NCBI GenBank assembly: GCA_027924585.1
Contig: BSBM01000050.1
Coordinates: forward strand, 7,574,001-7,638,000
Length of the DNA: 64,000 nucleotides
DNA from: Larix kaempferi
Lineage: Eukaryota > Streptophyta > Pinopsida > Pinales > Pinaceae
Reading direction: 5' to 3'
Position numbers and translations under genes: made by a program. This document shows positions 11,114-21,888 of this stretch, one piece after another. Numbering within the stretch: position 1 is the stretch's first letter; the number at the start of each line of letters is the position of its first letter. The notes beneath the pieces were generated by a model. That model worked only from the letters and a program-made list of their open reading frames with translations. It did no database searches and was not told the DNA's origin.

Positions 11114-12232
11114 TTAAATGCATGATGCACCTAGCGAGATGAGCTCAGGTTTTCTAGGTGTGGTGGAAATGTCGATTTGTATAATAGGGGAAATGTTGGA
11201 CATGTTCCCTTCTTCGAAGGCATCTGGTGCTAGGATGGGGTCCTTGAACCAATCAACCTTAGTTGGTAGGAAATCTTTCGATTCGACTGATAGCTGGTTT
11301 GCTGCGGTGGATGTAGACGCCTCAGGGAGGAAGTATGAGCGATGATGTATATCATCCCAAGGGTAGTCCGGTGCAGTGAGTGTTTCTAAAATTTGCTCAT
11401 CAGTATGGAAGTAATTAGACCATAAATCAATGGGTTCTAGTTTGTATGTGGTTGAAATCATATAGATGGTATTGATTTCTTCCAAAGAAGATGATTTCAG
11501 AGGGTAGATCTCCTCGATGAGGGGAGGAAATATCTCTAAGTCGACGTTATTCAACTTGTACAACGCTGCTCTGTAATTTGGGAGATCGGGGCAGTGGTGT
11601 GAATAATGGCCATAAATGCCGCATATCGCACAAGGGTGGTTAGTGCAGAGCGTTTTGTCGTGAGGCTACGGAGGTGGCTCAAGTCTTACTACTAGAATTT
11701 CGGTGTTGTCATCCAACATATTCATGTGTTCTTGGAGTGCCGGTAATTGTGGACATTGATGAGTGGCATGGCCTACATCATCACACAATGAGCACTTAGG
11801 GGGAATGCGAATAGTTGGGGGGTTTTTAGCTACCTTAGGGGTTGCTGGGGGGGTGTGAGTTATGATTCCAGTGTTATAAGTTGGTGGGCCTCTGCCCCCT
11901 GTGTTCCGTAATGGAGGTGGGGCGTTTCTGGATGTTGATGCCGCAGTCACTATTGGGGGTGGTCTATTTTGCAGATGAGTGACCGAAGGGGGTGGGTGGC
12001 TGGTAGTAGGGATAGGTTGTACCGGTTGTAAAATAACAGTTGGAGTCGGTGGGGGGCTCGGAGCAGGTAAGTACCATACAGGTATCCCTAATGTTAAGCC
12101 AGGAAGGTTGAGTGTAGCCATTATTGGCGAACTGACAACTCCATAAAATGGGAACAAGAACGGGATAGTGTGAATTGGCGTTGTGCCAATATGAGTAGGC
12201 ACTGTGGGTGTTTGTGGTAGTGACGAAGGTTG
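11114..12232 (-). pseudogene. PR-RT linker carrying two extra zinc knuckles
   Basis: About 370 codons between protease and RT in the same frame as both. First comes a Pro/Thr-rich stretch (11666-12202) containing MATLNLPGLT, close to MASLNLPDLT in gag. Then a CCHC knuckle CSLCDDVGHATHQC near 11790, then CAICGIYGHYSHHC near 11610, nearly identical to the gag knuckle CSICGVYGHYTHNC. An acidic segment follows (11114-11563). Stops: TAG 11666, TAA 11114. It looks like a captured copy of the gag C-terminal region. RNA binding is inferred from the knuckles. Confidence 0.75.
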
Positions 12233-12990
12233 CTATGTGGTGTGTGACAAGGTGCAAAAATCCGATGTTTTTGTTATCGGTGATGGCGGTGAGATCGATG
12301 GAAATGTGGAAGTCATAGGTGACTCGGTGTAGATTCTAGGACCAATTGACAACACAAATGATGTTGGTGTGTTTTGAATGGTTTGTTCAATCATTGGTAG
12401 CACATTTTGAGGAGCTGCGGGGGCATTAGGATCATAATATGTGAGTTGATCGATCTTGATAACGCATCCTTCATGTGGGAACATCATGAGGTGAAAAACA
12501 GATGAAGCCATTGCTTTCATTTTGTACATATAACTACGTCCAAGAAGGAGATTGTAGTCAAGCTGGGCATTGATCACTTCGATGTCGATAAGAACTAATT
12601 TGCCGCCTAGTTCTACGAGTACGTTTGCTAAGAGCCCTTGTGGTTGAGCTGAGCATCCGTCGTAAGCTCGTAATGCCGTGGTGGATGGTTGTAAAGCAGG
12701 GGAGCCAAGCTTCTACCACACAAGGGTGGACATAACGCAAGTGGAAGCTCCTTCATCAATGATGCATCGATGCACAACAAGGTTTCGAATGTTTACTGAT
12801 ACTTGGAAAGCTACATTTGAAGGCAATCGAGGTTCGGCTTGGTCTAAGTCAAAAGCCATCATGTGTGTGTCGTCAGGGTCTACTCCTCCGATGGCAGATA
12901 ATAGTAGTTTTCATTGTGCAGGGCATGTTTTCAGTACCTCTAAAGTAGACATAGCAGCGGCGGATTGTGCTAGGTCTTCCACGACGTTAT
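12233..12990 (-). pseudogene. Tat aspartic protease
   Basis: CIIDEGASTCVMS near 12755 is the active-site region (DEG in place of D-S/T-G, which I recall as usual in this lineage), and NAQLDYNLLLGRSYMY near 12550 is the C-terminal strand plus LLGR motif. It lies between gag and the zinc-knuckle linker in the common frame. A stop near 12912 (TGA), one near 12705 (TAG) and TAG at 12233 break it. The family cleaves the gag-pol polyprotein. Confidence 0.8.
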
Positions 12991-13030
12991 AATTGGATGT
13001 TGCGTGAGCATTAGGATTGTTGTTAATCCT

Positions 13031-15544
13031 TCACAATGGGATGCGAGGGATTTTAGGTCCTTTGTCCAATGGCATATTTGGTATGTGTAGTGGTTGATTT
13101 GGTGGAAGGGAGGTGGATGCATCAGTGGGAGGAGTTTCTAGGGGTGGGCCGTACTGATTCCTGCGAGTTTGGAGGTTGATGTCATTGGATGACATCATTA
13201 ATAAATGGTGTGTGCCTGGATCCGCATGCTGATAATCAGTTGCAGCATAGGTGATTTGCTGCTGGGGTGCAGCAGATCCTTGTGGGGGATCCATATGGCG
13301 ATTATTTACTACTCCCTGGTTTGGAAATGAGTTTTGTAATATCATGGGTTGTGCTTGATTAAGTGGAGCTGGCTGTCCAACATGGCCCTGGCGTTGAGCA
13401 TCGTCAACCCAAAGTTTACGTGCTTTCTCTAAATGGGGACAGTTGTGAGTGTAGTGTCCATAGACACCACATATAGAACATGGATGGTTTGTTCTCAGGT
13501 TATTATTTTTCGGCTGCTTGGAATGACAATCAGGATTCTGGTTGGGAGGAGCAGCATTGTTATTATTTGGAGGATTGGGAGGTGGTGGACCTTGATTATG
13601 TTGTTGGTTGTTGCCACGGTTACGTCCTCTTCCATGGTTTTGTTGTCCACCCTGGTTGCGTTGGTTGTTTTGATGTTGGGGCTGATTGTGTTGTGTGTAC
13701 ACTTGCCCTTGAGCAGTGGGAGGATTATGGGGTGTCGCAGGTGCGGGAGCAGGTTGCGGTGGATAATAAGCTGGTGGGGATGGAGGTGGTCCAGTTGCCT
13801 GCTGGGGCTAGTGGTAAACCTGAGCTATTGGAGGTGTTGGGTTAGCTGTTGTAGCTTGCTGTGGGTAATACACTGGTTGTGGCAGGAACTGAATTGGGTT
13901 CTAGGTGGCCGATTGGTTATAGTATGTGGGTGGTACATATGTCGATGGCGCTTTCCCATAGCAATGTTGTGGACAAGAGGGTCCATGAGTGTGATGAGTC
14001 TGATTCATTGGAGCGTACAAAGTTGTCGCTCCAGAATTAGATGTAGCCCTAGAGAGGTCTGGGGAATTTATGGTGCTCACCATGCTAAAAGGTTTAATTT
14101 GTGGTGTGACTTGGCCAATAATACCATCAATGGCATGTGATGCCCTCGTCTTGTCACCACATGAAGAATCGCCTCGTGGGGCATCAGGTATGATGGTGTA
14201 GAGATAGCCTGATTGGGCATAAATCAGGTCGAATTGCTGAGCTTTTAGGATAGTTTCTTCCTCTGACTGGGGTCTTTCAGAAGCTATGTCTTTTTCTATG
14301 AGGGGTAGGAGTGATTTAAGAAACCAGTCCAAAAATATACAGTCATCCAGTTTAATCTTACAGAGGCTACGACGCTTGCGCCACTCATGGATGTGGTCCG
14401 TGATGTGGGTAGCTGTGTTTTGTCTACAAGACAACAGTATTTCAACTCCTGCATCGTAACGTACAGGTAGCTAAAAAACCTGAAGGAAAGTGGAGGCGAG
14501 AGACGTAAAAGTATGGTGGGTCCCATGTGGTTGTTCGATGTACCACTTGGCTGCAGAGCTAGTGAACGTTTGTTGCAACAGTCTTAGATGAATGGAGTCA
14601 TCCACTATGGAGTTAGATGAACACCATAGGTGAAAAGACATTATGTGGTTTTGAGGGTCCTCCCCAGGTTTTCCTTCAAACTTGGGTATGTCCAAGGGGA
14701 GCTTTGTAGGCATGGGTGGCCATGTAGGGTTGTGCCTGATAGGATCGTTGGTTAGCCTGGTTAAGTCTGGTAAATTCAGACTAGCCATGTAAGGTAAACT
14801 AGCAGATGGGTGTGGTGTAGTGACTGGGGCATAACTATTCATGGTGGCATTATGTAGTGGTCTAGTATCCCCTAAGGGTATGCTAGGTATTGAAGGTATG
14901 TGTCCTCCAACAATTGTGGTTTGGTATGGGCTAGCGTTTCCAAGTGCAACATGGGTTACATCGGGGTTAGGAATAGTGCCAAGAATTCCTAGGATCTGGG
15001 TTGTGGTAATGACAGGTGGTGTGATTCCTATGTTTGGCATACCCATAATAGGACGTAGTCCTATGTTGGGCATACCTAAAGGTGGAGTGTCCCCCATATT
15101 AGGCATGCCTAGAGGGGTTGTTGTTACCATGGATGGCACAGTAGTAGAAGGGTTTGTGGATGTATCTCCAATTGTACTAGTAAAAAGTGGGTTGTATTGT
15201 GGTCCAGCCATGAGGTTGGTTGGTGATAATTTAGTAGGATTTTCAGATTCAGCCTCAGAATCAGATGTGAAGTGCGGCATGTCAGAATCGGATGACTGTA
15301 TGTAGGGCCAATGACGTGTCGAGTCAAGGTATAAGGTTCTACGTCGGTGACGTGCAGAGCCAAGTAGAATGAACTGAGGGGGTTCACCCTGAAGACGACG
15401 AGATCGTCTTAAATTCTCAATGGTGAGAAAACATTTCAGTGTAAGGTGGTGATGTAAAAAACTCGAAACCCTAATGCAACAATGAGTGCAAAAAGGGGAG
15501 TGAAAATAAAGGCTCTCAGGCCAAAAATCAACCACAAAAAACAC
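13031..15544 (-). pseudogene. Tat gag
   Basis: A single frame of about 838 codons interrupted only by TAG at 14471, 13901 and 13808, ending at TGA 13031, which itself leads in frame into PR. The N-terminal part has a repeated GMPNxG motif (about 15000-15120). The gag core has FEGKPGEDPQNHIMSF and SAAKWYIEQPHGTHH (14530-14700). The C-terminal third is Pro/Gln/Asn-rich, with RGRNRGNN and a CCHC knuckle CSICGVYGHYTHNC near 13470. The start codon is uncertain because the frame opens without an obvious ATG. The role is capsid and RNA packaging. Confidence 0.88.
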
Positions 15545-17169
15545 TTATTATAGCATCTATGCTATAATAAGTGGAGGGATGCAACAAAATTGGTCAGAAT
15601 ACCAAAAGTCAAACAGTTTCTATAAAAAAGAGGTGTTACTAGACCTAAGGTGGGTAATGTATCATGCAAACACCTAACTAGAAGTATTGTGAGTCAACAA
15701 ACGATATCCTCTGCAAGGTGATGAAATTCAAGTCAGACAATATAGAGTGTTGAATCAATGGCTAGATATCCCCCTACCGAGAGGGACACCAGGTAGACAA
15801 TCCTAAAGAGTGGCAAATAGGATACCCCGTTCATGACATGTTCGGTTGGGTGAATCTACAGTTTGTTTCTATCACCGCTGTACACCAGGGGGGTGTACAT
15901 CGAGAACTTCGAAAGGTATCCTTCAGTTACTGAATGGATTGCGGTATTCCACTCAGACTTCCGGAACCAGTCTGGCTACTTCAACCCTCCTAAGGGAGAG
16001 GCCTTCCCGATAAATTGGTTGATAACCGTGTCAAAAATATAAGGGATTTTGGTACCGTAGAGGACAACCACCATGTCTCAAATGTAATAATTGAGGGGTG
16101 TTATTGGAACACCTATCCCCTCAATTCTACCTAACTACAAAATTCTTTTAAATGCTCCCCAAGTGGGGTTAAGAGTTTGTTGAGTTTAAGGTAAATTTTA
16201 AGGTTCAGTTTAAATTATGTGGCAGAGTGGGTGCAAGTGTGGTATTTAAACTAAAATTGATTTGCCTCGCTTGGGCGATTTTACAAATGAAAGAAAAGAC
16301 GCTTCCAATTTTGCAAAAGATAAAGGCATTTTTGAAATGTAAATGCTTGAAAAAACTATTAAAAAATAATGGATCTTTGAAATAATTTGAAGGAAAGCAA
16401 ATAACATGAATACTTTAAGAAATAATTGGATCTCTTAAAAATTGCTAGGGCAAAGTATCGAGCAAATAAACAGTAAAACCTTGATTTAGATAAAATGAAG
16501 AAAAATCTCTCTTTCAATTTCTGAAAATTTTTTAAAAAGACTTTTAATGAAGCATTCTAAATAGTAAAAGATTTCATATGGCTGTAAAAATGCAGGAAAT
16601 TTAATACTGTAAAATATGCTAAATGGGCAGAAAATACAACAAAAAATTATTTTCAAAAAATTGGCCGAATTGAAAAAACTTGCATCGCGGGTTTCAGGAA
16701 AACAGCCGCGATGGGCAGCACGGGTTTCGGCTGCGAAGCCACGATGGGAAGCGTGGGGTTCGGCCGCGAAGTTGCGATGGGCAGCGCGGGTTTTGGCCGC
16801 GAAGCCGTGATGTGCAGCACGGGTTTCAGTCACATGGTCGCGATGTGCAATGCGGCAAATGGTCGAGAAGTCGCGATGTGCAGCGCATAAAATGGCCGCA
16901 AAGCCGCGGCGTGCCACGTGGAAAAAAGTCGCGAGTTCGCAATGAGCCGCGCGATTGTCGAGCAAAAAACCGAGAGGCGAAAGCCGAAAATGGACGCCGA
17001 AAAATGAACTTTAAAATCAAAATCTCAGGCTGTTAATGGCAATAGAAGGGGCCAAGACCTAGAGCAGCAATGGATTTGCTGTCTAGGATGGCAGATCTAT
17101 GAATTAAAATGATTAACGCTAACAAAAACTAAGATCTAAAGCAAAAAACTGAGATCTAAGAATTCGAAG
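15545..17169 (-). other. Tat 5' leader, no gene
   Basis: 1.6 kb between the primer binding site and gag. It holds the 33-bp array at 16710-16940 and A/T-rich sequence. A frame at 16486-16965 is open only because the array period is a multiple of three. No other gene seen. Confidence 0.7.
16710..16940. repeat. 33-bp minisatellite in the Tat 5' leader, 7 units
   Basis: Units start at 16710, 16743, 16776, 16809, 16842, 16875 and 16908, exactly 33 bp apart. The core is CGCGATGTGCAGCGCG-like. Minus-strand translation is an 11-residue repeat (AAHRGFAAETR). Same period, orientation and core as the array at 5910-6115, 10.8 kb away at the other end of the element. Confidence 0.92.
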
Positions 17170-17184
17170 CCAGCGGAGTCGCCA
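17170..17184 (-). other. Primer binding site, tRNA-Arg
   Basis: The plus strand reads CCAGCGGAGTCGCCA, which matches the 3' end of plant tRNA-Arg including CCA as I recall it. It lies 5 nt inside the 5' LTR. tRNA-Arg priming is known for Ogre/Tat elements. It is not a tRNA gene, because no cloverleaf is present. Confidence 0.85.
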
Positions 17185-17189
17185 AAAAT

Positions 17190-17885
17190 TGTTGGCTTGG
17201 TTTTGCAACCAAGCTTTGTGCAATGGGTACCTATCAACAAGTGATAGCAGTTTCAAATATTAAAAGCAAAAACAACAATTATAAATCTGAATCTAAACTA
17301 AACTAGCATGTGCATATAACAAATAAAATTTTATGAAAAATATTCAAGAACAAGAAATAAAAAGAATGAGTATTTTGTATTAAGATACCTCAAATGGTGA
17401 GGATTTGTGTTGAGCAACTTCCAAGGTGAGTAGCTCCAAGCTCCAAAGGTCTCTTCTCCAAGATAGCTACAATGGTCAAAAACTCATGAGATATTTTGAC
17501 AGCATAAGGATAGGATGATGGATGGATGGAAAGTGAGGAGCCTTTACCACCTTTTTATAGTTTTTGGTGGTGGGGAATACCATTATGGTTTTGAGGAAAC
17601 CAATGGTATTGACCAACATGGTTTAGGTACCTTTTCCCTCATTTTTCCTTTTTTGAATATTTTGAATATTTTTATTCCCTTTTTAATATTTTTGGGAATT
17701 CTGGACCCTTTTTGAGGGTTTTTTATGCTTTTTGAGGAAAAATATTTATTTTGAGTGGAAAAAGGGGTGTATTAAGGTCTTTTGGTGACCTTTTGATGGC
17801 TTTAGAGGCTCAAATGGTGAAAAAGTGGACAAATGGGTCATGTGAATAAGTAAATGAGCTAGTGAGCACTTTTTGGGTGTTAACA
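17190..17885 (-). repeat. 5' LTR of the Tat element
   Basis: TGTTGGCTTGG to GTTAACA. It carries the minus-strand promoter (TATAAAAA at 17552-17559), which would drive the genomic RNA toward lower coordinates. The flank ATGGT at 17886 is the target-site duplication. Confidence 0.95.
17552..17559 (-). promoter_or_regulatory. TATA box in the Tat 5' LTR
   Basis: TATAAAAA on the minus strand about 330 bp into the LTR, as expected for the end of U3. It is conserved in the partner LTR at 2809-2816. Confidence 0.6.
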
Positions 17886-17935
17886 ATGGTAAGATGAATT
17901 TTAGGAATCCACGTACAACAATCCATATAATTGTT

Positions 17936-18240
17936 TCACAGGATAATCACCATAAATCCATCAAATGTTTCAATAGGAAGGTTCATTTTATCCACCAATG
18001 CAACATCAATTAATTTGTGAGTGGCTCCTCCATCAACCAACACTGTGAATATTTGGCCTTGCACCATTCCCTTGAATTTGAGAGTGTCATACCAAGGGAC
18101 CCCTAACAGAGCAGTAATAACAAATTTCCCTGACTCAAGTTGGGGATACTCCTCTTCTTCTATCCCATTTCCATCTCCTTGTATTAGCTCATTCTCTTCA
18201 ACATCTTCTTCCTCCCCTTCACTTTCGGAAAACAATTCTA
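17936..18240 (-). pseudogene. E1 protease, active-site half
   Basis: An acidic linker (EGEEEDVEENELIQ) is followed by LLGVPWYDTLKFKG and VLVDGGATHKLIDVAL. VDGG is the variant catalytic motif of chromovirus-like retropepsins. The frame stops at 17936 just before the insertion point. The flap half is at 2204-2446. Confidence 0.8.
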
Positions 18241-19500
18241 TGTAATGGGACTTCCCTTTTGCACACTTATGATTTGGAACCCAAGGCTCTTGACATGTAA
18301 AACATAGCTTCTTCTCCTTAGATCATCCTGGATATTGCTATTCTTATTGTCTTTCCATGATGTATCTTTTTGGAAAGACTTCTTATCTTTGAACTTAGCT
18401 GGAAAGTTTGTTTTTGAAGGAAACCTTGTTCTCGGAAGTGCATCCTGAAGGTCTCAAGTTCTGCTAATGGAATCCAACAGATTGGTAGGTCTATAAGCCT
18501 TCACTAATCCCTTTAATGGTTCTACTAAGCCTTCAGTGAACAACAATATTAAGTGGGATTCTGAGATGTATGTTACCATGACTGCAAGCTTTTGAAAATC
18601 TGAAATATAGGTCTCCAGTGTGACTATCTTCTTCAATTCGAATATCTCTCTAAAAGGCATTTCAAGGTCCTTTCTATCAAACCTATCAATGAGTCTCCTT
18701 ATGAATTCTTCATAAGAGGTGATATTGGCATGACCCAAGGTTCTCATGCCATGGTACCACTAGTCATTTGCTTCTCCTTCAAGATGTAGGGTGGCCATTT
18801 TGATGACATCTATTTCTGCCATGGGATTTAGTTGGAAATATGTATCAATTTTATGCATCCATGCTCTAACAATGTACTTTGGAGACCCTTCAAAACTTGG
18901 AAGGGTGACTTTCCCCAGAGTGCGCTGCAATTCAAAATTTTGAATAGTCATTATGTTGAATCCATTAGGTCTATTTCTATGTTTTAAAGTTGTATTAATC
19001 ATAGAAAGTCATGAATTCCTTGAAATATGCACTCATAACCCTATACGCATCAAAATAATCCTCCAAGGACTCATCTTGCACATTTGGCACAACTCCTCCC
19101 ATTGTTTGTGGTTCTAGGAATTTTGGAACTGAAGATATAGATGATTCTTTAAACTCATGAGGTACATTATGTGGTAAATTTAGAGAGAATATGGTTTCCC
19201 CAATTGGTTTCATGGTCTCCTTATCTCCATCATGAGAACCATTTCTACTCCCTCCTCCATGTTTGGTCCCAAAATGATAGGTTGCTAACTTGGCCATAAA
19301 CTCCCTTGTCTCCTGTTGACTCTTCCTAACACTATCTTGACCTTTGGAAAACCTATATAAGGTTTCCAAAAGTATTTTCATGAAAAATTATTCCTTATCC
19401 TCAGTGGTGACTCTACCCGAAACATTTTCCATACTCCTATATGTTCTTGGTTCTTCTCGAATTATACCTTGGGTATTGTTTCTTCAACTAGCCAAGTTCT
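18241..19500 (-). pseudogene. E1 gag, broken
   Basis: Pieces at 18995-19381, 18760-19002 and 18454-18747 give a standard gag order. There is a charged N-terminus, then LPSFEGSPKYIVRAWMHKID and MATLHLEGEAND, then FIRRLIDRFDRKD and FREIFELKKIVTLETYISDF. A degenerate zinc-knuckle region follows around 18260-18330 (CFTCQEPW-like). Frameshifts and stops separate the pieces. Confidence 0.8.
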
Positions 19501-19590
19501 TTCGGGGTTCTTGTGGCTCCTAGAGATGATATTTTGAAAATATATTTGGCTCATTGATATAATTTATGACCCATGTATGTCCAATACCAT

Positions 19591-19602
19591 ACTCTAATAC
19601 CA
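19591..19602 (-). other. E1 primer binding site, tRNA-iMet
   Basis: The minus strand reads TGGTATTAGAGT, one mismatch from the canonical TGGTATCAGAGC. It follows the LTR end CA with a one-base spacer. Confidence 0.75.
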
Positions 19603-19603
19603 T

Positions 19604-21205
19604 TGTAATGTACCCAAACCTCAAAACCAAAAATTGTTTTAACCAACTTTACCCTAATTCGAAACTAGCAAAACTAGTCAAATTCTGCTATAAAAAGGTA
19701 TTGTTTCCAAACAATCCCAAACACTAACAAACTGATTTGAATTATTAAATAAATGGTATTCATGGATTATAAACATACAAATTCATCAAATTGACCCACT
19801 TATCACTTCTAAACAATTGTTTATGATGGTTAAACAGTAATATACTTTTAGCTAATAAACCCGAAATTGCAGATTTTTAGACTAGGAAACTAGTGTTTGC
19901 ACATAGATCAATACATGAGCTAAATGTTGTATATTTTCATTAAATATTGAATATTATTGGATTTTAAATCATATTATTCTATAACAACAAAACAGAGAAT
20001 ATATCTGCTACAATGAAAGTAAAAGACTACCGCAAAACCAACAATGAAGATAAGAGAGAATGTTGCTCCAAAGATGAAATCTGCTTCACCAAGTGCACCC
20101 TCCAAGGCCCAAATTTGACCCCAATAAATAAATACAACTCCTACAGTGTGCCCTCAGTAAATATCTGAGTTATGTATCCTCTAGTACCCCCCCCAATAAA
20201 TATCTCCAACAATGGGTGATCCCTCCTCAAGCACGAACCATCAACCCAACTCCAACACTCCGACAAAACACCATAGATCTCTGCTACTAGAAAATGGCTT
20301 TCCAAACACCTGAATATTAAATAAAACCAAAAAATGGATAGGTATGAATATCCCACAATTGAATCTCGCTTGAGGAATATGAGTGATTCCTCCTGTAAAG
20401 GCTAGCTAGCGTGAGATCTTTCATCACTAAAACTAGATGCAACAACAAGGGGCACATATCCCAAGCTTGAGAATCTCAATAGCTCTCCAATTCCAATTGT
20501 AAATTGACCAAAATACCCTTCACATGGGCATGCACTCTTTTCATAAACTCCAAGAATAATTTCCCCCCTCATTCTATACTTTTCTCCTAAAATTATAATA
20601 AATTTTGGATTACATGAGAGAGTGGACATTTACAACAATTTAACTTGCTTCCTAATGTCATTTGGCACCCATTATTACCTTAGAATTCATGTAATTTAAC
20701 ATGGTGATGCTTGGAATTCCTTGTGGTCCCCCCTTCTCCACTCAAGCTCCCTCATGTTCTACATTTAGGACCTTGCCTTGTCATAGATGTCATAGAATCT
20801 ATCATAAGTTTCCATAGGTGTCATAGATTCTATCATAACTTCTCATAGGTTCCTTTGGGGGTTACACTTCTATAATGCACCCTCCTTGGCTATTTTTATC
20901 ATGTTGTCACTTCATGAGAATATTTGGGAGTTACTATTCCCCTATTGTTCCCTCCCTTTTCTAATTTTATCCCAAGCAGTTACAATTCAAGCGATGCCTT
21001 CATGATTGGATTCCTTTCACCTAGATTGGGGGTTACACTTCCATGTAGCCCATTATTCATCCTTAGGCACCCTCTTTGGCTGATTGGACCTATTCCACAT
21101 TATTTATGAATATTTGGAATTTATTAACTCATAATTTTGACCCACAACATTATTCATAGTTCAATTTTTTCCTCGTAAAGTGACTATGGCCCAATTAATT
21201 CCCTA
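19604..21205 (-). repeat. Putative E1 5' LTR (outer end unresolved)
   Basis: The LTR inner end is at 19604 (TGTAATGTACCC on the plus strand, so ending ACATTACA on the minus). The outer end cannot be fixed because the 3' LTR is outside the window. TGTAACCCCC on the minus strand at 20872 or 21044 would give an LTR of about 1.27 or 1.44 kb. No coding sequence is recognised. A local repeat (ATAGAATCTATCATAA and ATAGATTCTATCATAA) lies at 20787-20840. Confidence 0.45.
21201..21205. repeat. Left target-site duplication CCCTA of the tandem array
   Basis: CCCTA abuts the LTR start TGTTGAC at 21206. It is identical to 40145-40149 after the last LTR. Confidence 0.85.
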
Positions 21206-21888
21206 TGTTGACTCAACTTCTCTCGATAGGGGTTCACTCTATCGTCAACAACACCAGCAACCCTTACACACTGGCCCGGAAAGGATTTACCCTTCCAGCA
21301 ATGCCTACGAAGCAGGCGAGGTCTCATCCGAAGTGAATAAGGATGCTGTAGGAACCAAGCTTCCAAAGTTGCGAAGAAGATATGTGCATATTAACCAGAG
21401 GTTACAATACTCACAACAGTCTATTAACCAATCATTCACATATTATTCATAGTATACATATTTCAAAGCATATTCAACAACACATCTGCATTAGCCAACA
21501 ACATGCATTCACATAAATCAACAGAAAGTATTTAGATAGCCCATTATTGCGTCATGGCATAACAACAAAATTCATAACCGAACATCTTCATTCATTAACA
21601 TATGCGGAACAAAATTCGTAGAGACTAGTCAAGTCATCATATCACAGCTACAACCGAACCCAAAAATTGCATTTTTATCCAAGACTTAGATGCCCTTAGG
21701 CTTACAATTCACTTCTATTTATATGCTTCTATCCTATTAAAAAATGGTCTATTTGACAGACTTAGCAATTAAGTATTCTAAACTATTCTTGCACTTCCTT
21801 GGACTTCGCGATAATTTCTTCTTTCCCAGGATTTGGCTTTCACGCCTGTTGGCTTCCGCATTTCCTACGGATCTATCCCATGCCAACA
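21206..21888 (-). repeat. LTR A (3' LTR of unit 1)
   Basis: TGTTGACTC to ATGCCAACA, terminal inverted TGTTG/CAACA. It is followed by the polypurine tract GGCCCCCAACAC at 21889 (plus-strand view). It differs from B and C at several percent of positions by eye. Confidence 0.92.

Larger units (their letters stand above)
2447..17885 (-). mobile_element. Full-length Ty3/gypsy Tat-lineage LTR retrotransposon
   Basis: Two 696-bp LTRs (2447-3142 and 17190-17885) differ at roughly 20 positions by eye. The flanks AGGGT (2442-2446) and ATGGT (17886-17890) are a 5-bp target-site duplication with one mismatch. A tRNA-Arg primer site (17170-17184) and a polypurine tract (3143-3154) give minus orientation. 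The order 5' to 3' is long leader, gag, PR, zinc-knuckle linker, RT, RNase H, INT, then a separate second RNase H ORF, then about 4.7 kb of 3' region holding minisatellites and an antisense gene. The two RNase H domains, tRNA-Arg priming and long 3' region point to the Tat/Ogre branch. It is inserted in the E1 protease. Confidence 0.93.
17886..19603 (-). mobile_element. Ty3/gypsy element E1, 5' portion (gag and PR active site)
   Basis: This is the other half of E1. It resumes directly after the Tat target-site duplication. It runs from PR active site to gag and ends at a tRNA-iMet-like primer site at 19591-19602, one base inside a putative LTR end (ACATTACA on the minus strand). Confidence 0.85.

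Noticed and set aside
13433-14140. 235-codon plus-strand frame across gag
   Set aside because: Antisense shadow of the Pro/Gln/Asn-rich gag. Trp/Val/Leu-rich translation without motifs, promoter or splice sites.
16486-16965. 159-codon minus-strand ORF in the Tat leader
   Set aside because: Open only because of the 33-bp array. Upstream and downstream parts are A/T-rich and not protein-like. Kept as a repeat.
1-20000. Integrated plant pararetrovirus
   Set aside because: Integrase domains, LTRs and target-site duplications are present, and no movement protein was seen. These are LTR retrotransposons.
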